The notes under the pieces were generated by a model. It was not told the origin of the DNA and made no database searches. It saw only the letters and a list, made by a program, of their open reading frames with translations. A stretch of 9,579 nt of DNA from Akkermansiaceae bacterium. Lineage in GTDB: Bacteria > Verrucomicrobiota > Verrucomicrobiia > Verrucomicrobiales > Akkermansiaceae. Location of the stretch: NCBI GenBank assembly GCA_014379305.1, contig JACMMB010000128.1, forward strand, positions 1-9,579, read 5' to 3'. The number at the start of each line of letters is the position of its first letter. Position 1 is the stretch's first letter. A program made the translations under genes and the position numbers. Below are positions 1 to 5,925 of this stretch, one piece after another.

Positions 1-1328
1 ATTTCGAGGCTTTGAGAGGATTCGAGGTTCCGGTGCTGGGAGTTTGCTACGGGATGCAACTGCTCAACTTGAAATTCGGAGGAACCATCGAGGCAAGCGA
101 CCGACGCGAGTATGGCCCGGCGGCGCTTTTTCCTGAAAAATGCGAAGGGATTTTTGAAGGTGTTTCGGCTTCCTCGCAGGTCTGGATGAGCCATTCGGAT
201 ACGGTGAAATTGATTCCGGATTGCGCGGAAATTCTGGCGAAGAATCAACACGGAACTCCTGTTTCCTTAAAGTGGGACCGGGAATTTTACGGCATACAGT
301 TTCACCCGGAAGTGACGCACAGCCACGAGGGCCTGAGGATATTGCACAACTTCCTGCTTTCCGCCGGGGAACTGGCCCCGTTCCACATTGAGGATTTCAA
401 GCGGGAAATGATCGATGGCATCCGCGACAAGGTCGGGAGAAAGCAGGTCGTCTGCGGTGTATCGGGCGGTGTGGATAGTACGGTGCTTGCCGTACTTCTG
501 CATGAGGCGGGAGCGAATGTGCGGGCGATCTTTGTAGACCACGGATTGATGCGCAAGGGTGAGGGGGACGAGGTTCGCAGCAATTTCCACCGACTGGGGG
601 TGCCGATCGAAACCGTGGATTGCCGTGAGCGTTTCCTGGCTGCGCTCGCTGGAGAAAACGATCCTGAAAAGAAGCGGGTGATTATCGGCAATCTATTCAT
701 CGATGTGTTCTGGGACTCCGTGGGCGATGCGGAAATGCTTGCTCAAGGGACGCTTTATCCGGATGTGATCGAAAGCGCCTCGAATGCGAACTCAAAAGCT
801 TCCAAGATCAAAACGCACCACAACCGGGTGGATCGGATTCTGGAGCTGCAGGCGCAGGGAAAAGTTTTGGAGCCATTGGCCGAGCTTTTTAAAGATGAAG
901 TGAGGGCACTGGGTCTTTCGTTGGGAATTGCCCCGGATATTCTGAACCGGCATCCTTTTCCAGGGCCTGGCTTGGCGGTGCGTTGTCCTGGAGAAATCAC
1001 CGAGGAACGGCTTCACATCATCCGCGAATGCGACGCGATTTTCATCGGGAAACTCAGGGAACATGATTGGTATGACAAGGTCTGGCAGGCGTATGCCTGT
1101 CTGGTGCCGGTGAAAACCGTGGGAGTCAAGGGTGACGAGAGAAGCTACGAGTGGGCCGTTTCGCTGCGTGCCGTTATTTCAGAAGACGCAATGACAGCGG
1201 ATTGGGTGGAGCTGCCTTATGCTATCCTGCGCGAGACGAGTCACCGGATATTGAACGAGGTCAAGGGGATCAACCGCGTGCTGTATGATATCTCGACCAA
1301 ACCGCCGGCGAGTATCGAATGGGAGTGA
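1..1328 (+). CDS. guaA: GMP synthase (glutamine-hydrolysing), 5'-truncated by window edge
   Basis: GuaA converts XMP, ATP and glutamine to GMP in the cytoplasm, the final step of guanine nucleotide synthesis. The frame is open to the left edge, with sense codons at 3-11 before the first possible start (TTG at 12). The true start is therefore outside, and about 70-80 residues are missing by comparison with the roughly 525-residue E. coli enzyme. Counting from the codon at 12, the class I glutamine amidotransferase domain shows the nucleophile Cys12 (GVCYGMQ) and the His98/Glu100 pair (FHPEV). The ATP pyrophosphatase domain has the PP-loop SGGVDST at 151-157. Further on come YPDVIES, IKTHHN, RHPFPGPGLAVR and the C-terminal signature ending KPPASIEWE. 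The segment after IKTHHN resembles the eukaryotic enzyme more than the usual bacterial HHNVGGLP version. The gene converges on the purF-like gene with 15 bases between stop codons. Function is near certain. Confidence 0.97.
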   Translation, partial: FEALRGFEVPVLGVCYGMQLLNLKFGGTIEASDRREYGPAALFPEKCEGIFEGVSASSQVWMSHSDTVKLIPDCAEILAKNQHGTPVSLKWDREFYGIQFHPEVTHSHEGLRILHNFLLSAGELAPFHIEDFKREMIDGIRDKVGRKQVVCGVSGGVDSTVLAVLLHEAGANVRAIFVDHGLMRKGEGDEVRSNFHRLGVPIETVDCRERFLAALAGENDPEKKRVIIGNLFIDVFWDSVGDAEMLAQGTLYPDVIESASNANSKASKIKTHHNRVDRILELQAQGKVLEPLAELFKDEVRALGLSLGIAPDILNRHPFPGPGLAVRCPGEITEERLHIIRECDAIFIGKLREHDWYDKVWQAYACLVPVKTVGVKGDERSYEWAVSLRAVISEDAMTADWVELPYAILRETSHRILNEVKGINRVLYDISTKPPASIEWE

Positions 1329-1343
1329 GGAACGAAATCGCCT

Positions 1344-3266
1344 TCACAGCAGGTCGTAAGCCCGGCCGCCGAGGTCAGTGAACCAGCGGATGTAGGCTTG
1401 ATTGACCATGGAATAGCCTCCCGGAGTGGGGTAGTTCCCGGTGAAATACCAGTCGCCGCAGGGGCCTTTGATGGATGCGTGGAGATCGTCGATGGTTTGA
1501 TAAATCACTTCGACTTCGCCGTGCCAATCGATTTCCTCAGGGTAAACCATGCGGCTGACTTCAGCGGAAATTTCCTCCGGGGTGAACATTTCATAGACGC
1601 CTTGAACCCGGTTTCTGCGGTCGCCGACAGGCTTCTCGAGTTCGGCCTTGCACTCGTCGAAAATGCGGTTGAGGAGGAACTGCCGGCCGGCGCGGCGGTG
1701 GAGCGCGACAGCGGCGTTGAACGCGATGAATTTACCGAGTTCCGACATGTCGATCCCGTAGCAATCCGGATATCGGATCTGCGGGGCGGTCGAGCAGACG
1801 ACAATCTTGGAAGGTTTGGTGCGGGCGAGAATTTTTAAAATGGACTTTTTGAGGGTGGTGCCGCGAACGATGGAGTCATCCAGCGCCACCAGCATATCAC
1901 CGGGTTTTACCGCGCCGTAGGTGATGTCATAGACGTGGGAAACCATCAGATCGCGGTCTTTTTCCTGGGAAATAAAGGTGCGCATTTTGATGTCCTTATG
2001 AGCGATTTTTTCACCACGCGGCCAGTTACGCAGGATCAGGTCATCCACTTTCGCGGGGGTCAGGGTGCCGTCTGCAACGCCTTCTAGTATCTCCATTCGG
2101 ACCTGCTGGCGGCGGTAAAGCCGGAGCCCGTCCATGAGCCCTTGGTAGGCGGTCTCCGCAGTGTTCGGTATGAAGGAAAAAACCGTCTTGTCGAATGCGC
2201 CACCGATCGACTCGACGACTTGGTGGACCAAGGCGGAGCCCATGGCTTTGCGCTCGCGATAGATCTGCGGGTCGTTGCCTCTGGAAAAATAAATTTTTTC
2301 AAAGGAGCAAGGAGTGAATTTCTGAGGCGGAGCAAAAGGCACATCGGTGATGGAGCCGTCCGCCTTGATGGTGATGACGGAACCGGGATCGACAGCTTTC
2401 ACCTGCTCCGTCTCGGCCTCGAAGACGGTCATGAGCGGGACACGCTCGGAGGCGAAGGCGATGACTTCGTCGTCCATATAGATATGGCAGGGCCGGATTC
2501 CGCGGGGATCGCGCATGACGAACATATCGCCGTTGCCGATGGCTCCGCAAATCGCATAGCCACCGTCCCAAGCGGCTGCGGAATCAGCGACAAGCTGGGG
2601 GATATCGAGGGCGGCGGAGATGTGGTCCGGGATTTCGCTGCCAGGAATACCTTGGTCGCGGAGACGGTGGTAGAGGCCGGTATGGGCTTCATCAAGGTGG
2701 TAGCCGATTTCCTCAAGGACGGTTTGGGTATCGGTTCCGAATACCGGGTGTTGGCCGCGCTGGATGAGAGCATTGTTAAGCTCGGCGGTGTTGGTCATAT
2801 TGAAGTTGCCGAGAACCATCAGCGTGCGGGTCGGCCAGTTGCTGCGCCGGAGGTAGGGGTGGCAACAGCCTACGTCGAACTCGCCACTGGTGCCGTAGCG
2901 CAAATGGCCGACGAGGATTTCACCACCGAAATCGAAGTTTCTTTTCACGCTCTGGGGATTGTTTTTGTCGAGCTCTTCCTTGCGGTGCATTTTGAAGAAG
3001 CTCTTGATCTCCTTGCGGAAAATCTGGGCGAGCGCGTCCGACTCGATACCCCGCCGCCGATGGACGTAGGATTGGCCGATGGGCATATTGAGTTTCACGC
3101 AGCCGATGCCGGTTCCATCCTGGCCGCGGTTGTGTTGCTTTTCCATGAGGAGGAACAGCTTGTTGAGCCCCCAAAGACAGGTGCCGTAACGATCGTAGTA
3201 GTATGCGAGCGGCTTGCGGAGGCGGATTGCGGCGATACCGCATTCGTGGGAGATGAAGTCGCTCAT
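1344..3266 (-). CDS. purF: Amidophosphoribosyltransferase, long (Bacteroidota-like) form
   Basis: This enzyme transfers glutamine-derived ammonia to PRPP, giving 5-phosphoribosylamine, the committing step of purine synthesis. The 640-residue product is much longer than the roughly 500-residue E. coli PurF. It matches the roughly 630-residue form I remember from Bacteroidota (shared blocks such as LLMEKQHNRGQ, VFSFIPNTAE and FTGNYPTPGG). The N-terminal Ntn/class II amidotransferase domain has Cys9 in HECGIAAI, so an eight-residue propeptide must be removed to expose the nucleophile. The phosphoribosyltransferase domain has the PRPP loop DDSIVRGTT at 463-471. Cys320, Cys502 and Cys603 sit near positions that hold Fe-S ligands in the Bacillus-type enzyme, but the fourth ligand seems absent. 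The ATG at 3264-3266 has no visible Shine-Dalgarno sequence, but it begins just before the conserved N-terminus. It lies 11 bases after purM, so the two are probably co-transcribed. A second, standard purF may exist elsewhere, as in Bacteroidota. Confidence 0.93.
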   Translation of the reverse strand: MSDFISHECGIAAIRLRKPLAYYYDRYGTCLWGLNKLFLLMEKQHNRGQDGTGIGCVKLNMPIGQSYVHRRRGIESDALAQIFRKEIKSFFKMHRKEELDKNNPQSVKRNFDFGGEILVGHLRYGTSGEFDVGCCHPYLRRSNWPTRTLMVLGNFNMTNTAELNNALIQRGQHPVFGTDTQTVLEEIGYHLDEAHTGLYHRLRDQGIPGSEIPDHISAALDIPQLVADSAAAWDGGYAICGAIGNGDMFVMRDPRGIRPCHIYMDDEVIAFASERVPLMTVFEAETEQVKAVDPGSVITIKADGSITDVPFAPPQKFTPCSFEKIYFSRGNDPQIYRERKAMGSALVHQVVESIGGAFDKTVFSFIPNTAETAYQGLMDGLRLYRRQQVRMEILEGVADGTLTPAKVDDLILRNWPRGEKIAHKDIKMRTFISQEKDRDLMVSHVYDITYGAVKPGDMLVALDDSIVRGTTLKKSILKILARTKPSKIVVCSTAPQIRYPDCYGIDMSELGKFIAFNAAVALHRRAGRQFLLNRIFDECKAELEKPVGDRRNRVQGVYEMFTPEEISAEVSRMVYPEEIDWHGEVEVIYQTIDDLHASIKGPCGDWYFTGNYPTPGGYSMVNQAYIRWFTDLGGRAYDLL

Positions 3267-3277
3267 GCAATGTTGGA

Positions 3278-4270
3278 TCAGGAGACTTTTACCCGGACGC
3301 CTTCTTCCGCAACCATTTTTCCGATAATGACACCGCCCGGTCCGGCTTGGAGGGCGGATTGGACATCGGTTTCGCGGACGATGGCGACCCAGCCGATGCC
3401 CATATTGAAGGTGTGGAAACGGTCCTGTGGATCAACCTGTTCAAGAAGTTTCTGGATGCCGGGGAGGTTCCATTCGGGGATTTCCAGATCCGCTCCCATG
3501 TTGGCGAAGAGGCGTTCTAGATTCTCCGGTAGTCCGCCGCCGGTGATGTGGGCCATTGCCTTGGGTTTCACTCCGGATTTGCGCAGGTCGTGGACGACAT
3601 CGTCGTAAAGCCGGGTTGGCTGGAGCCAGGAAAGGAGTTCGTCGTGGCTGACAAGGGCGGGCTCCATCTCCTTGAGCGCGCGGCGCACAAGAGACCAGCC
3701 ATTGGCATGGATGCTGTCGGACCGGTAGCCGATCAGGATGTCGCCAATGGAGATGGTCGTGGGGTCAATGAGATCTTTTTTTTCCGCACAGCCAATGCAG
3801 AAGCCGGAAAGCTCAAGGATTCCGGCGGGGACGATGCCGGGCATTTCCGCAGTTTCTCCGCCGGCTAAAATGCAGTTGCAGGCTTCGAGGTAGTCGGCCA
3901 TTCCGCCGATGACGCGGTTGATTTTATTTTCATCGAGCGCGGCAATGCCGATGTAGTCTAGAAAAAGGAGCGGGTCACCGCCGGTGGTGAGAATGTCATT
4001 GACGCTCATGGCAACGAGATCCTTGCCGGCGACTTCGAGGAGATCGTGTTCAAGCAGGAGTTCGAGTTTGGTGCCCACTCCGTCGCAGCCGGTAACGATG
4101 ACGGGCTGGGCGTAATCGCTGAGATCGTAACAAGCGGCGAAAAGGCCGAAGGCACCCAGTAGTTTGCGTTGCTTCTGGGTGCGCTTCACGTGGCCTTTGA
4201 TATCGCCGACAAGCGCGGCGGCCCTGCGTGTGTCCACCCCTGCTTGTTGATACGTCAAGTTGCCTGCCAT
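3278..4270 (-). CDS. purM: Phosphoribosylformylglycinamidine cyclo-ligase (AIR synthase)
   Basis: PurM uses ATP to close the imidazole ring of FGAM, giving aminoimidazole ribotide, the fifth step of purine synthesis. It acts in the cytoplasm as a dimer. The 330-residue product is close to the usual 340-350 and carries the family blocks in order: TYQQAGVDT (6-14), DGVGTKL (63-69), DLVAMSVNDI (84-93), GGETAEMPG (137-145), HANGWSLVR (188-196), HITGGGLPEN (241-250) and TFNMGIG (287-293). The ATG at 4268-4270 puts the conserved TYQQAGVD motif five residues from the N-terminus, as is normal for the family, although no Shine-Dalgarno sequence precedes it. It is the first gene of the purM-purF pair, with an 11-base gap to purF. 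Its promoter should lie in the 155-base region shared divergently with the MATE gene. Nothing looks broken. Confidence 0.97.
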   Translation of the reverse strand: MAGNLTYQQAGVDTRRAAALVGDIKGHVKRTQKQRKLLGAFGLFAACYDLSDYAQPVIVTGCDGVGTKLELLLEHDLLEVAGKDLVAMSVNDILTTGGDPLLFLDYIGIAALDENKINRVIGGMADYLEACNCILAGGETAEMPGIVPAGILELSGFCIGCAEKKDLIDPTTISIGDILIGYRSDSIHANGWSLVRRALKEMEPALVSHDELLSWLQPTRLYDDVVHDLRKSGVKPKAMAHITGGGLPENLERLFANMGADLEIPEWNLPGIQKLLEQVDPQDRFHTFNMGIGWVAIVRETDVQSALQAGPGGVIIGKMVAEEGVRVKVS

Positions 4271-4425
4271 TTGCTGTGCTGCGTTTTAACAGGCGCGTAG
4301 GAGGGGTCACGAAGAAAATCCCCGAAGGTAGATTGGTGATCGGAAATAGAGTCGTTGTTGCAGGCCGAGTGGTTGTTCGGAGAAGAAGATTGAAGCCGGT
4401 GCCAAGCCGGTGGAGTCTGCCCGGG
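4271..4425. promoter_or_regulatory. Divergent intergenic region between purM and the MATE gene
   Basis: This 155-base stretch separates two genes that read away from each other, so it should hold the promoters of both the purM-purF pair and the MATE exporter. I see no convincing -35/-10 pair on either strand. A 9-base direct repeat, AAGCCGGTG, occurs at 4393-4401 and 4404-4412 (11-base period) and could be a protein site or chance. The frame of the MATE gene is open through this region, but the translation is arginine/valine-rich, not family-like, and would overlap purM, so I treat it as non-coding. No PurR-like or purine riboswitch signature was recognised. Confidence 0.4.
4409..4415 (+). 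promoter_or_regulatory. Candidate ribosome binding site for the MATE gene
   Basis: The sequence GGTGGAG ends 10 bases before the ATG at 4426. It is the only purine-rich Shine-Dalgarno-like stretch suitably placed before any of the plausible MATE starts, and it supports choosing 4426 over the upstream in-frame start at 4228 and the GTG at 4441. The match is imperfect and the spacing is at the long end. Confidence 0.4.
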
Positions 4426-4440
4426 ATGCAGAAACCCGGG
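4420..4440 (+). promoter_or_regulatory. Possible GC stem-loop around the MATE start codon
   Basis: CCCGGG occurs at 4420-4425 and again at 4435-4440. It is its own reverse complement, so the two copies can pair as a six-base-pair all-GC stem with a nine-base loop. That loop begins with the ATG at 4426. In mRNA this would hold the start codon in the loop and could tune initiation. A competing pairing uses CTGC and GCAG in the same area. It could be chance in GC-rich DNA. Confidence 0.25.
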
Positions 4441-5847
4441 GTGACCATCGAAGCGAGCGAGCGAGGGGCGGCAGTGCGGCTCGGAGGCAAGCTGGGCGAA
4501 ATGACCTTGTATATGCAGGTCCTGACTCTGGCGATATGGCCGTTGCTCGAGCAGATTCTGGCGTTTTTTGTCGGGATGACCGATATCCTCATTGCCGGAC
4601 GGATGGCGCAAGGTGCGGAGCGGGTGGCTGTCTTGGACGCGATGGGCTTCGGGGGATATGTGGGCTGGTTCATCGGAATTTTACAAGGGGCCGTGGCCAC
4701 CGGGGTGATGGCTTTGGTTTCCCGAGCCACAGGCGCCCGTGATTTGAAACTGGCGTGCAAGGGCCTCGGGCAAGGACTTTGGCTGGGGGCATTGGCTGGT
4801 TGCGCGGCTTTGATACTGCTACAGGCTGGAACGGTTCATCTCATCCGATGGATGGGTCTGACTGCCGAGGCCGCGGTGGAGGCGGAAAAGTTTATCAGGA
4901 TTCTGGCGTGGTCCGGCCCGGTGAGTGGCGCGATGTTTACCGTGAATGCCGCCCTGCGTGGAGCAGGCGATACAAAAACCCCGTTTCTGGCGATGGTGGT
5001 GGTGAATCTGGTCAATATAGGGATGAGTTATCTGCTTGTCTTCGGGCCGGAACCATGGGGTGGCAGAGGGGTCGAAGGGATTGCCATGGGGACGGTGACT
5101 GGCTGGATTTCGGGTCTTGTGACCGTAGTGGTAATGGTCGGAATCAGAAAGAGTGCGGCGCTTCAATGGTCGCTGGAGGGGCTGAGATTCCATGCCGAGA
5201 CGATGTTGCGCATCGGTCGCGTAGGATTGCCGCAAGCGGTGGAGATTGCCGGGATGTGGGCGATCCATTCCTACGGCCTGCGAGTGATCTCAGGCTTGAA
5301 AGATACTGGAGCGCTTGGGGCCCATTTCATTGCGATCCGTTTGGAATCGATGAGTTTTCTTCCAGGCTTTGCGATTGCGGCTGCGGCTGCGGCCTTGACA
5401 GGCCAGTATCTTGGCGCGGGTTCGAAGGAAATGGCTATTAAAGCGGTGCGTTTTTCCTGGATGCTGACAGTAGGTCTGATGACGGTGGTGGGGCTTGGTT
5501 TTGTCATCGGACGGGAGTGGTTGATAGGCCAGATGGCACCCGGAAGCGAGTTGCACGCGGATTTGGCGGGACCGCTGTTGGTGGTCTGCGCTATAACCCA
5601 GCCATTTTTCGCGACGTGTATTATTCTCAAAACGACGATGCGGGGTGCCGGGGCGACCCGGTTGGTGATGGGATGGGCGTTCAGCAGTATGGTGTTTTAT
5701 CGAATCGGGGTGCTGTGGCTGTTATCGCACAATGGCTGGATTTCACTGACGGGAGTATGGATTGTGCTGGGAATGGATCTGGTCACCCAGTCGGTGGTGT
5801 TTACGCGACTGCACTTCAAGGGAAATTGGCTGAATGCACATGTCTGA
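4426..5847 (+). CDS. MATE-family efflux transporter
   Basis: The product is a polytopic inner-membrane exporter, expected to drive drugs or organic cations out in exchange for Na+ or H+; the actual substrate cannot be read from sequence. From the ATG at 4426 it has 473 residues, normal for MATE proteins with twelve membrane helices. The family N-terminus LGGKLGEMTLYMQ is followed by a hydrophobic helix and GMTDILIAGRMA. The two pseudo-symmetric halves show related motifs: LRGAGDTKTP starting at residue 177 and MRGAGATR at 405, about 228 residues apart, as expected from the internal duplication. Long Leu/Val/Ala/Ile runs fill the rest. The open frame extends upstream to 4228, but that would overlap purM and add 66 residues without family likeness. 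It is divergent from purM and reads toward the GH63-like gene 78 bases on. The coding strand is strikingly rich in G (26 G against 8 C in 5461-5520). Confidence 0.9.
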   Translation: MQKPGVTIEASERGAAVRLGGKLGEMTLYMQVLTLAIWPLLEQILAFFVGMTDILIAGRMAQGAERVAVLDAMGFGGYVGWFIGILQGAVATGVMALVSRATGARDLKLACKGLGQGLWLGALAGCAALILLQAGTVHLIRWMGLTAEAAVEAEKFIRILAWSGPVSGAMFTVNAALRGAGDTKTPFLAMVVVNLVNIGMSYLLVFGPEPWGGRGVEGIAMGTVTGWISGLVTVVVMVGIRKSAALQWSLEGLRFHAETMLRIGRVGLPQAVEIAGMWAIHSYGLRVISGLKDTGALGAHFIAIRLESMSFLPGFAIAAAAAALTGQYLGAGSKEMAIKAVRFSWMLTVGLMTVVGLGFVIGREWLIGQMAPGSELHADLAGPLLVVCAITQPFFATCIILKTTMRGAGATRLVMGWAFSSMVFYRIGVLWLLSHNGWISLTGVWIVLGMDLVTQSVVFTRLHFKGNWLNAHV

Positions 5848-5925
5848 GTTTTTGCCGCGCGATCTTCCACCAGCCTCAGCGCTTCGCTATGTGCATAAAA
5901 CGTGCTAGAACTTCGCTGCAGCAGC
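5848..5925. other. MATE/GH63 intergenic gap at the GC-skew sign change
   Basis: This 78-base gap contains no gene. The base bias of the + strand changes here from G-rich on the left to C-rich on the right. An octamer-like CTTCGCT is present at 5882-5888 and 5911-5917. An AT-rich patch at 5894-5900 could serve as a -10 element, but no well-spaced -35 goes with it. No terminator-like hairpin with a T-run follows the MATE stop codon. I looked for a XerCD/dif-like 28-mer and could not recognise one. Confidence 0.35.

Noticed and set aside
2142..3608. A 488-codon rightward open frame across purF and purM
   Set aside because: It lies antisense to two clear purine genes, has no family motifs, and is a by-product of their GC-rich codon use.
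4228..4425. N-terminal extension of the MATE protein from an ATG at 4228
   Set aside because: It would overlap the purM start by 43 bases, and the 66 added residues are basic and unlike MATE N-termini. The ATG at 4426 gives a normal length.
5848..5925. A dif-like XerCD site at the skew change
   Set aside because: The AT-rich patch with GTGCATAAAACG has no paired arms matching the 11-6-11 dif layout that I could recognise.
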